Shown piece by piece: positions 1-11,900 of a stretch of DNA of 64,000 nucleotides. Source of the DNA: Halichoerus grypus. Its lineage: Eukaryota; Chordata; Mammalia; Carnivora; Phocidae. The notes under the pieces were generated by a model. It did no database searches and had not been told where the DNA came from. It was given only the letters and a program-made list of their open reading frames with translations. The stretch is taken from contig NC_135717.1 of NCBI RefSeq assembly GCF_964656455.1, positions 9,267,033 to 9,331,032 of the forward strand, given 5' to 3'. The position numbers were made by a program, and so were the translations under genes. Every line of letters starts with the position of its first letter. The first letter of the stretch is position 1.

Positions 1-2844
1 GAAGGAACCAGAGGCCTTCTGAGATGATGCGGGGCCATGGCGTGGAAGGGGAAGATGAAGGAAGCGGATCGAGGCAGACGGTGGAGGGAGGGTGTGGATG
101 GAGCAGGGGTGGGCAGGAATGGCCTGGAAGCAGAGCGGGGAGCTGGCATTGGAAATGAGGAAGGGAGGAGATTTACCTCTTATGGACTCAGGGGAAGGAG
201 GGGGCTCTGATTCACGGAACCCACCCTGCTGTGCTAGCCATTCCTGGTTAATCCTCGCCGTGACCCTAAGAAGGCGGTATTCTTACAGCCTAGGAAAATG
301 AAACTAGGAGCGTGCTCGAGTGTCTTGCCTTGTCATGCAGCTCCTCGGTGATGAGGTGGGACTTGAACCCAGGCCTGTAGGGCAAAAAAGCCCCTGCCGC
401 TCAGTGGCCACCCTTCCCTCTGCTTGTGTGGACCCGGGTGCTTGCCGCAGCCCAGAACTGGGTTAGGTTCTGAAGAGAGAAAGGTGAAGGGACTTTGGCC
501 CGGCCTCCAGGAGTCATATTTGCTTGGGAGACAAGCCGGGCAAGTCCAGTGAGGACCGGAACTGAGAGATGCACAAGATGGTACAGGAGCTTGTAATGGG
601 GTGCCGTGCCCAGACACCGGCCACCCAGGTAGGCTTCTCAAAGGCAGGACACCTGAGCTCACCCCCAGCTCAGTGGCTGAAACACGAGCAGCCTTTTATC
701 ATCTCTCACGCCTTCTGTGGGTCGGATGTTCCAGAAGGGCTGGGCTGGGCAGTTGCAGGCTGCAGGTCCCCCGTGCGGTCCCAGTCCGGTGCTGGCTGGA
801 GCTGGGACAGTGTGGACGTGGCCTGGCGTCTCCCTCCTCACGAAGTCTCAGTGCTTGTGAGGACTCCCTTGCAGCCCGGCCAGTTTCCCAAGAGAACAAG
901 GTAGAAGTGCGTGGCGTTTATAAGACTCAGCCTCGAAGTCACAGAGCATCCCTTCCACTGTCCTATATGGGCTGAGGCAGTCACAGGGGTCCCTGGATTC
1001 AAGGGGGTGGGACAGGGACCACACCAGCCAAGGTGGAATGTCGAAATCACGTTGTAAAGACAGTGTGTCAAACTGGAGGGGCAGCTGGTGTTGGACATAC
1101 AGTCTGCCGGTCTGCCCTCTGGCCCCACAGTTCGTTTCCTGCCCTCCTTCCCTCCCAGGGAATACACTCACACCTCCCCCAGGCCCCCAGAGCCTTGTCT
1201 GCCACCTTGCAGGTAGAGGAAAGGCCACTGAAGAAGGGCAGGGCGGCCGTGCCAGGCAGAGGGTCAGCTGCAGACAGAAGGGCTTGAGGCCCAGCACAAT
1301 CTTGGGTTCCTGAGGAACGAGCCACAGATCCACCTCAGTGTGAGGAACAGGCAGGTGGAGAGTGGGGAGGGGGTGACCGAGGAGCTGTGTGAGAGCATCC
1401 CACTCAGAGTGGAAGACGGTGAGAGTCAGATTAGGACGGTGGTCCCCGGGACAGGCCAGAGTGGTGGGGGCTCTGAAGACTGGCAGGAGGGGTGGGGGGC
1501 AACAGCTACGGAGATGTGGGGCCCGTGGGAACAACCTGGGCGATTGCAAGAAGTGCAGGAGCCCAGGGAAGCAAGTGAGGCCACGGGCGCTCTGGACTCC
1601 GAGCTCCGGGAGGACAGAGGACAGGTGTGTGTGTCTCCTCGTGTCCTGTGCCCTGTGCCCTGCCCAGCATCTAGCGCAGAACAGGTGCTCAATCAGGACT
1701 CCTTCCATGAGGGACAGAATGAACCAGAACCTAGATCTGATTAGCGCACAAGGAGGGCTGATCCCGGAGAGAGGCTGGCCCTTCCTCTTTTGAAGCAGGA
1801 GGAACGGAAGGATAGCTGGCACATTCAAAACGGGGGAGGGAGTGGGAAGCAAGATGCTGAGGGAGATCCAGGGATGTAAGGAGGAAGGCACGGACCAGGG
1901 CGGTGAGGAGCCGGGCCAGTGGCCAGGACCAGGAAGGGGCACTAAGGTTGGAGAACATGATTAAAGGGGACTCCAGCTGTGAGTCCTTCTCTAGGGATGT
2001 TGGCAGCTGGTCCTCGAACAAAGACCCAGGCTCACAGGGTTTTGACAGCAGTGAGGTGGAAGAACAGGCAGCAAGAAGGGCGAAGGACACAAGAACAGGT
2101 CTCTGTCCAGACTGAGCGAGGTTAAATACGGCCAGAAGGGGGCGCTCAAGGAACTGGCCGGCTCTGAGACAGAGGAGCCCTGGGGGTGAGTGAGCCTGAG
2201 GGCTGGAGGGGGCGGCCAGGGCAGAGGGAAGAGCCAGGAGGTGTGCAGTGGAGGATTTATGTCTTCAGAGCCTAAAGTATTCTCTGTGGAATTGAGACCC
2301 CCTTGACTGGCCACCCATCAGTGCCCGTCTGCACCTTTCCCTTTGCCTTGTGTTCCAACCACTCCAGGCAGGCCACACTGGGGAAGAGATAATGCCAATA
2401 TGAAAATGGGTTTGCCTTCCCCAAACTCACAATGGCAGCTTCGGGAAGCGGCCGAAGGACAGAGGGAAGCATGGGTGGGGTTCAGAATGTACTGGGGATA
2501 CATAAATGCGGGACTGTCTGCGCCTCGTGGATGGTCGAGGGCCGGCCACTGTCACACTGGGCCTCACTGGAGGGCCGGAGAGCATCTTTAGAAGAATGTT
2601 CCAGGACATGAACTGTTAGGGCAGAGCCCTATCCTGGCTCCCAGATACGGGATGGAGCCTTCACCTCTGATGATGGGTAGTGGATATTCTCTGCTGTGAG
2701 CTGGTCAGGGGGTCTGTGTGCAGTGACACATCCCCCACAAAGGGTGTGGGTAGCTGCACGAGCAGAATCAAGCCTGCTGCTGCCCGACGTCAGCTTAGTT
2801 GAGGTGCCCTGTCCCGACTGCCATTCCTCTGCCTCCCTTTCCAG
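1..2844 (+). other. HIP1: HIP1 intron, 3' part
   Basis: GC-rich sequence ending in a polypyrimidine tract and acceptor (tttccag) at 2844. I found no HIP1 exon and no clear interspersed repeat in it. Several long frames on both strands have no protein I recognise and look like chance frames in GC-rich DNA. Confidence 0.7.
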
Positions 2845-2921
2845 AATCCCAGGTTCCCAGGCAACCTTCAGATGAGCGACCGGCAGCTGGATGAGGCTGG
2901 AGAGAGCGACGTTAACAACTT
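2845..2921 (+). CDS. HIP1: HIP1 coding exon (window exon 1)
   Basis: Acceptor ccag before 2845, donor gtgagt after 2921. Encodes NPRFPGNLQMSDRQLDEAGE and continues to SDVNN in the ANTH domain; the last Phe codon is split 2+1 with the next exon. Confidence 0.96.
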
Positions 2922-5900
2922 GTGAGTGGCCGTCCTCATGCTGGGGACCCAGCAGGGAAGAAAGCTCGATGTTGTCACACAGGGCCTGATGGCAAGGGCA
3001 GTGGCTGGGGTGGGGCCACTTAGTGTTGGTGCCTCATCCAGAATCCTTCCAGGCTGCCCAGGGTTCGATTCTCGGTGTCACCCACTGCCCTCCCCACCCA
3101 GCATGGCACCTGCCCTCCCCTCTGCCACCATCACTGTGGAATTCACCCTGCTTGATCTTCAAATGGCCTTAAGACCCACGTGGGTGGGGGCTAAGGATTG
3201 GGTGTGGGGGGTGGACGTGTCTCTGTGTGTGCACGCACGTATGCATTGGGGACAGAGACAGCAACACAGAGCAGGGGGGAGCGGACAGGTGAAGCGCTGG
3301 CCTCAGGCTCTGGAATATAAGCTCTCTCTCCTCTTGTGTCCAGTTTCCAGCTAACAGTGGAGATGTTTGACTACCTGGAGTGTGAACTTAATCTCTTCCA
3401 AACTGGTGAGTCTCTCCCTCCCATCTGGCCCAAGCTGTCATGGGAATTGCCTAATTCTGAGCTTTGCTCCCGGCTTAGACCAGCCGTCCTAGCCCCCTTC
3501 TCCCTACGAGGTTATGCAGCACAGGTCAGGAAATGGGAATATCCATACCCTATCTCTGCTCTCCTCGTCCCTGGTGCAGGGAGAGGCTGGAGCTCGTGGG
3601 TGTTTTCAGAATCGGTGATTTCATTCTGAGCAGAACGACCATGCTCCCCATCCTGCGGGCCTCCCTCTGGAAGCCCAGGCCTCCCAGAGCCCAAAGACAG
3701 GTCTGACCTCTTTGATAACCTTCAGACTGTGGCCCCCGAGCTGGCCAGTGCTTTGTCTGCCACTCAGCTGGGTTGGCACTCGGGATGGATTGCTGCTCAG
3801 GAGGAGGGGCTGCTGTGTGCTGTTTGGTCGGCAGCCAGGGTCGACCAGCTGGTCGAGTTGAGTTGTTGGCCAAGTCCATGTGGGAGGCCCACGAAGCCCC
3901 TTTCCACTAGCAAGGAGAATCGGCCGCCCTTCCAGGCTCCCTTCGCTGAGAGTTCTGGTGCCTCCAGGCTGTCAGCCCCCAACACTTCCCTGACCGGAAT
4001 CAGGAAGGAAGCAGTCCGTTCCCTTCTCTTTGCTGTCCCTTCTTCCCACACCTGCCAGCATGACTCCCCCTTCTCTCCTGGGGAACAGAAAAGCCCGTTT
4101 CCTAAGATTCAAGATGCTCCGCAACAAGTGCCCAGCTCCATGAAAGAGTGGATTCCAAGCTAGGAGTATTTATGCACAAGCTTGGTGACCTTCTCAGCAT
4201 TTGGACATGTGGGACCCACTCTGGAGGCTCTGATTTTCTCAGGAAAAACAGACACTCTCTCCCCCTGAATTATACCTTCCTTTGGCATGTAAGCAGCTAC
4301 TTAGAACTGGCCTGATACCAGCCAGCGCTGGGCCAGGGCTGGGCCAGGGTGGCAAATGCCTTCGTACTTCGGCCAGTCAGTTCAGTGCTGGATGTGAGAG
4401 GATCACCCCAACCAGGTGGGAACCGTGATTTGCAGGAGAAAGAAGAAGGTCAGTAGAGAAGTAAAAGTGAAACACAAAATAGAATCCCTGCCCTAAGGTG
4501 TTCCCAGCCAGGTAGGAGAAATAGTATGGATACATTTTTTTTAATATTTTTTATTTTGTTAAAGATTTATTTATTTATTAGAGAGAGAGCATGAGTGGGA
4601 AGGGCAGAGGGAGAGGGAGAGAGTGAATCTCAAGCAGACTCCCTGCTGAGCGTGGAGCCCCCAACTTGGGGCTCGATGCTACGACCCACGAGATCATGAC
4701 CTGAGCCGAAACCAAGAGTTGGACGCTCAACCCACTGAGCCACCCAGACACCCCTCCCTGGCTGTTTTTATATGTGTTGATCACTTGTATTAATACCACT
4801 GGATGCTGAGCTCCTCCCTGGAATCTGGAACCATGTCCTACTCATCTTTGAGTACTTCCCTCCATTCTAGCCCAGTGTTCAACAAAATTCAAGAATGCGT
4901 GCTTCAGATAAACAGCAGTGAGGAAAGGACAGGGGAACAGTGCTCATAAAGCGGTATCACTATCCAGCCCAATGCTGTGGGACTATCAGGAGTGAATCAG
5001 CCACTTTGAGTTTTCTAGGGAGGAGCAGCTACCCCAAGTCTTGGCACAAACCCCAACATGGTTAAATGGTGGTGGCTTTCTTGCCCCTGAGCGAGCACTG
5101 ATTCGGAATCAAGAGCCCTGTACCACTCATCTCCCCCGCTCCCTATCCCGTCCCCAGTTCCCTACTGTGTGCCGCAAAAACCAGGGGAACTGGCATTGGA
5201 AGAAATCCCTCCAGCTTCTGAGTCCTAGTCTGTGACCCTGCAAGGTGCCAGCCAGTACCCTCAGGTGCCCCTGGTTTTCACCTGTGGGAAACGTGGGCCA
5301 GTTACAGTTAACATTTATTTCCAGTGCTTGCAACAGTTCTCCAAGCGTGGTCCTCTGGACCAGCACCATCAGCATCTCCTGAGAACTTGTTAGAAATGCA
5401 AAGCCCCTGGTGCCACCCTAGACCTACTGAATCTGAATCTCTGAGGGTGGGGCCCAGCCATCTGCGTTTTAGCAGCCTGCTCCCTCCCCGGCCAGGTCTA
5501 CACTGTCCAATATGGTCGCCACTGTCCAATATGGTAGCCACTGTCCAATAGGTAGCACCTAGTTAAATTAATTTAAATTACATTAATTAGATTACATCTA
5601 TTTAAATAAGTTATAATTGAATAACATCAAAAAGTCAGGTCCTCGGTTGCACTAGCCATATTTCAGGCACCCGGTAGCCCCATGTGGCCGCCATACTGAA
5701 TGGCTCCTAGGGACACTTAACGCCATCACAGAATTCTTTTGCACAGTTCTGCTTCACGAGAACCACTCAGCCAGGAAATCCAGCTTTCAACCCTAGCTGC
5801 ATGTTAGAATCACCTGGGGGGCTTTTGAAACCTACCGATGCCCCAACCCTACCCCAGACCAACTAAAACAGAATGGGAGGTAGGGGACTTGCTGGGAAAC

Positions 5901-8900
5901 ATTAGATTTTGAATTTTCCCAGGTGATGCTAATCAATCTCAAAGCCAACACCGAGAATCACTGCAGTGCTCTGCACTTTACACGACCCTGTCCTTGAATA
6001 CGCACAAGACCCTTTCGAGGTACGTGCTCTTAGAACCCCCTGCATTTTACAGAAGACCATCTGGAGGCACAGAGAGGTTGAGTAACTTGTCCCCGGTCAC
6101 ACTGCTCTAGATGTTACCGGATGCCAAAGGGCATTCCTGGCAAGTGGCGGGCGGGCTGGAAGATGGAGCGGTCTGTGATCCCTTGCCAGAGTGGAGCCCA
6201 AGGAAGTCCGTGAACTTGGATGGATGGCCGCCTAGCAGTGACAGCTGCTTTTAATTTGTGTCAAAAAGAAAAGCTGCCTTTTCATTAAAACTGTTTGGGA
6301 TTTTTTTTTTTTTTTTTCAGCTGCCAGAGTAAGCCAGTTAACAGGGAATCGTGCAGTGAGGGAAGGCTGAGCACAGCTGCTCTGGGCTTTCCTCTGGGGC
6401 AGTCGGGCTCACTGATTTTTCTCGATGCTGGCCATGGTGGAGTCTCTGCAGGTGGTGGGCAGCCACTGCAGGAAGGAGTTCGGCTCTGGCCAGTGGTGTG
6501 CACTGAGTGTCCACGGCCAGGCATCTGGTTGCTTGGTTTAAGAACAAGGGGTACGGGGCGCCTGGTTGGCGCAATCAGTTGAGCATCCAACTCTTGGTTT
6601 CGGTGATCTCAGGGTCGTAGGATCGAGCCCCGCATCAGGCTCTGCGCTTTGCGTGGAGTCTGCTTGGGATTCTCTCTCCCTCTCTCTCTCTGCCCCTCCT
6701 GCTTGTGTTCTCTCTCTCTCCCTAAAATAAATTTAAAAAAGGGGGCGCCTGGGTGGCTCAGTCGTTAAGCGTCTGCCTTCGGCTCAGGTCATGATCCCAG
6801 GGTCCTGGGATCGAGCCCCACATCGGGCTCCCTACTCCACGGGAAGCCTGCTTCTCCCTCTCCCACTCCCCCTGCTTGTGTTCCCTCTCTCGCTGTCTCT
6901 CTCTCTCTGTCAAATAAATAAATAAAATCTTTAAAAAAAAAAAAAAGAACAAGGGAGCAGAGGGTAATGTGGAGGGGTCTGTGGAGCAAGACAGGGAGGG
7001 AGCAACGTGCTGTCTGGAGCTCGAGAGAGTGGAGGGCAGCCCTTCAGCTGACCTGCCCCCCAGGGACCGACAGCAGCCTTTGATCCTGATGGTTCATCCT
7101 CAGCCCTGTGCACCCAGGGCTCCTGCATGTGTCCCTTTTTGGTGTCCCAAGACCCTGTGGCAAGCCTCCAGGAAGCCAGGGCTGAATTATCCCCTCCTTC
7201 ATGTCCTGATTAATGTTTGCTATTTTCCCCATCTGATTGCCTTCCGGGGACTCACCCTGTTTCCTCCCATGTGTACCTGTCCCACGGGAGTGTTGTAAGG
7301 GGTAACTGCGGTCCGATGACATAGCATATGCACAGAGCGGGTCCTTGGCATGTGTCAGAACCCTGTCTTCTGCCCCTCTGAGAAGGTCACCTGCAGTTTC
7401 TTATCCCCTACTGCCTGTGTCCCCTTTTATTCCCTAGTGTTCAATTCCCTGGACATGTCCCGCTCGGTGTCCGTGACGGCAGCCGGGCAGTGCCGCCTCG
7501 CCCCGCTGATCCAGGTCATATTGGACTGCAGTCATCTGTATGATTACACCGTCAAGCTCCTCTTCAAACTCCACTCCTGTGAGTACAATGGGCCGGATCT
7601 TCTCTGTGCGCCTCTGGCCGGAAGGAGGATTACAGCCAGAGGCTGTCCCTTCAGTGCCCTTTCTGCCACTGCTCCCAAAGTCCCTAGAGCTCCCGACCCT
7701 CTTGAGAGTGAGGAGCAGGGCACAAGCTTTGTTGTGCCCAGGGAAGCACCTGGCTCTCCATAGCAGTGTCCTGGGACGGCTCCCTCCCTCCACCTCTGGC
7801 TTCATCACATCTCCGTCCACACGTGTCATGTATTCTAGGACCCACATGAATGATACCAGGCCCAGCCTGGACCCACAGGTGCAAGGGCAGTGGTGTCCAA
7901 AGTGTTCATCCACACAGCTTCTCTGGACATGTGGAACTTTATGGGGAAATAGAAAACATAAAACAGAGCTGCTCTCGTACATGGTGGGCCGGCCCCTACC
8001 CAGCCACAGGTCCCTGGGATGCTTTTGCAGATTCTATCTTGGAAACTACTGTAGAGTTCTTATACTTTTGTGTGCTTCTTGTTTAAGACAATGTGTGTGG
8101 GTCCTGCTGTGGGTGGGTCCAGTAGGTTTGGGGTGTGCATGGTGAAACCATACCCCAGGTGAAGCTGATTTGGGTGGTTTCTGGTCCACACTCAGAGGCG
8201 TTCCCCATGAGGGATATCCACGTACAGAATGTATGGATGAGGGAGAACCAAGAAAAATCAAGACCTGAGTGGATACAAGCAAGGTGTTACGGCCCTGGCA
8301 AAGGGACAAGGATGCATGTCGGAAGACAGGGACAAGGGATAGTCTAGAACTGTGGTCACTGACAAGAAGTGGGTCTGGTTATTTAGGGGGGACAAGAAGC
8401 GGCATCACTTGGGTTAATCCAGGAGCATCTCGTGGAAGGGAGGTTGGAATCGGATGTGTAAGTGTTAGGAAGGCTTTGGACAAGTGAGCGCACCCAGAGG
8501 GGCAGAGAGCAGACTGAATCCCAAGGGAAGAAAGGCAGTTATCCTGCACAATATATACTTCTCTAAAAATGAAGGTTTCATTTTAGAGTAGTTTAGATCT
8601 ACAGAAAAGTTGTAAAGATCACTGAGGAAGTGTCCCCCCATACCCTGAACCCAGTTTCCTTTATTGTTAATATCTTACATTAATATGATACATTTGTCAC
8701 AATGAATAGACCGATATTGACACATTATTATCAACTGAAGTCCATACTTTATTCAGATTTCCATGGTTTTTACCTAACGTCCCATCCAGGACACCACATT
8801 ACATTGAGTCATTGTGTCTCCCTAACCGCCTCTTGGCTGTCATAGTTTCTCGGACTTTCCCTGTTTTTGACGACCTTGATGGTTTCGAGAATTGGTCGGA

Positions 8901-11900
8901 CACTTGTAGAATGTCCCCTGATTTAAGTGTATCCGGTGTTTTTCTCATGACTGGACTGGGGTTAAGGGTTCTGGGGAGAGAGGCCACTGAGATAAAGTGC
9001 CATCATCATCCACCGTTTTGGTGGGCATTTTGAATTATCGTATGTTTATACACGTACTCCCTCTTTGTACCAAGTAAATGTATTCCTATTCAAAAATTCC
9101 TAAAATGGGGCAGTGGGAGGGATGGGGGTGGCTGGGTGATGGACACTGGGGAGGGTATGTACTATGGTGAGCGCTGTGAATTATGTAAAACTGATGAATC
9201 ACAGACCTGTACCCCTGAAACAAATAATACATTTTATGTTAATTAAAAAAAATTCCTAAAATGTACGTTTAAGGAACAAGACAAGAAATAAAGGGATCAC
9301 CGAGTTGTGATCTATAGTTGAAGTATGCAGCGTCATGCATTCTGGGAGGAGAAGGGACCTCAGAGAACCCACTCTGTAGGAGAGGAGGCTGGTCTAAGAG
9401 GCTGTTGCTTGTCCAGCATCTTGCCGTTGGCCGTGACCGAGTGAGCACCGGACTGGGATCCTGAGTGTTGTCCTATAATCTTTGCCTTCTGGCAGGCATC
9501 CTCTCGTGCAGGCTCTATGGATCCCTCGCAGATTAACGTCTGTGCTGGACCGACCCAGTGCACGTACCTCTGAGAGAGCCACACCTCTGCCACCTGCTGG
9601 GGGTCCGTCCTGCTGCTTGGTCAGGTCACCACGGTGTCTTCCGTGGTCAGGAACACAACTTCCAACCCACTGCACCCAGAATGGCTCATGCTGCAGGAAC
9701 AAACAGAAGGACAGATGTGGAGGAGAAGCACCCCTAGACTCATGGCTGGCCCTTCTGGGCCCCCTTGGTTACTAGTCCCTGTTCCTGGGGCAGCTGTAGG
9801 CCTGGCAGGCTGGCCACAAGCCCCAGGGTGGATGGTCCTCTCCCTCCGGAGCCCCGCTGTGGCTCGCCTGGTCCTCCTGTGGTCCTCTTCCCTCTCACTC
9901 TTTTCCCAATTTCTTCCAGGTCTCCCAGCCGACACCCTGCAAGGCCACCGGGATCGTTTCATGGAGCAATTCACCAAGTAAGTGGCTTAAGTGAGAGAAA
10001 CGAATGCTATAAACTTGATTAGTCCACACAAGAGCACTTGCTTTAAAATGATTGAGGAATGAGGGTATCGGCAGAGTAAAGCAGTAGAGTGGAGGAAGGT
10101 GACGAGGACGGCAGTAAATGTACCGCTGGCTGGCGAAGCTATCCGTTCTCTAATAAAGTCCACATGAACATGTCGGAGAAAGTGATTTCATCCATTCATT
10201 CATCACCTGCTGTATGCCCCAGGCTTCATCCTCTCTTTCTTCTCCCTACGTTCTCATACCATGTATGGTCCATGTGCGTGAAACGCAACACCCAGATCTG
10301 TTTCTCTAGCTGACTGAGCCTTGCCTCTGAATTGGGTCTCACGCACCCAGTTATCTGTCTTACATCTCAAACTGAGCTCTAGGTTTTCCTCCGCGAACTT
10401 TTTCTCCCAGGGTGCCTGGGTGGCGCAGTTGATTGAGCGTCCAACTCTTGGTTTCGGCTTGGGTCATGATGGCGGGGTCGTGGAATCAAGCCCCTCATTG
10501 GGCTCTGCGCTCAGCGGGGAGTCTGCTTGAGATTCTCTCTCCCTCTCCCCCTCATGCTCTTTCTCTCTAAAAATAAATAAATAAACAACAAAAAACCCAA
10601 ATTTTTCCTTCCCGGCCTTTTCTATCTCAGTAAATGCTACCACATCCATTTAGGCCAGAGATCTGGAACTCACCATTGTCCTCCTCCCCCATGTCCACTC
10701 CAGTGGCAGATGCTCTGCACATATATCTTGGCTCCAATCATAGCTGCCATCTCTGGGGCTACCATCGTTTTGTGCCACGACCCTCCAATATGGCGGATGC
10801 CCTGGGCTTCCACTCTTGCCCCCTGAAATCCTGTCCCCCCACCCCAGCAGTTAGAACAACCTCATAAAGACGTCATTCCCTTGCTCAGAGCCTTTCAGTG
10901 GCTTCTGATTACACTCAAAATAAAATCCAAGCTCTTCTCCATGGTCTCCAAGGCCCTGCTTGCCATCTTTGACCTTGTCTTTATTGTGTTTAGGGCCTAT
11001 GGTGTTTCCACCACATGCGGTCCGTTTCCAGTTCCTGGAACGTTCCCAGCTCATTTCTCTATCGAGGTCTTAGTGCTTGCTGTTCCCTCTCTTTGGGAGG
11101 CTCTTCTCCCAGCCTGGCTGGCTCTGGGTCATCTTTGGTCACCTCCTCACAAAAGCATCTCTGGCCTTAAATCTTAAATCTCTTATTTAAGTCGGGTCTT
11201 CTTCATCTCCTGTTCCTCCAGCCCCACCTCCGCCCCCCCATATTCTTCAGCCCAGCACCTAATTTCTTTCTTTCATGGTTCTTAGCACAGCTTTATTTAT
11301 GCCTGACTCTCCATTGTTACATCCCTAGCCCCTGATACGTAGCAGCCAATTACGCATAAATATTTGGATAAATTACTAAACCAGTAAGCCAGCTGTCTTG
11401 TCTAGAAGAGGAGAGCTTGTCTGACTGAGGGGTAAATTATTCTGTGCATTTGGGGAAGAAGATCGCTGGCGAGGGGAGACGTACAGTTCATCACTGGTTA
11501 CGTGTGCCCAAGGAAGAGGGGAAGGAATGGCATGAGAGAGAGAACCTAGGTGCCGAGAAGAGCCCTGGGGCTCAGCACGCTCTCTTTGACCCTCTTGTTT
11601 TGCCTGTTAGTTTCTTCAGCCCTGACAACAGAGAAAAAGCATAGCTGCCAAACCCCAAGCTCAGACTTCTCTTGCTGGTTCCCCGGGCAGCAGTCAGAGG
11701 CCAAGTTCAGGGTTGTGCTAACCTCCTGGTTTCCTTATTCCATTTGAAAAGCCTTATATGTTTATTCTATAATAAATGACTTATTAAATCCTAGGAGACA
11801 GGCCCTGGGGCTGATTTCCTGGAATGGTAAATTCCAGTAGCTTATGAAAGCAAAGCAGCCTATTACTGTTGGCTCCAGCCCAGAAAGAGGGGGATGTGTG

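Noticed and set aside
848..1942. 364-residue open frame on the minus strand
   Set aside because: GC-rich intronic DNA of HIP1, proline/leucine-rich translation without a recognisable domain; overlaps many other frames.
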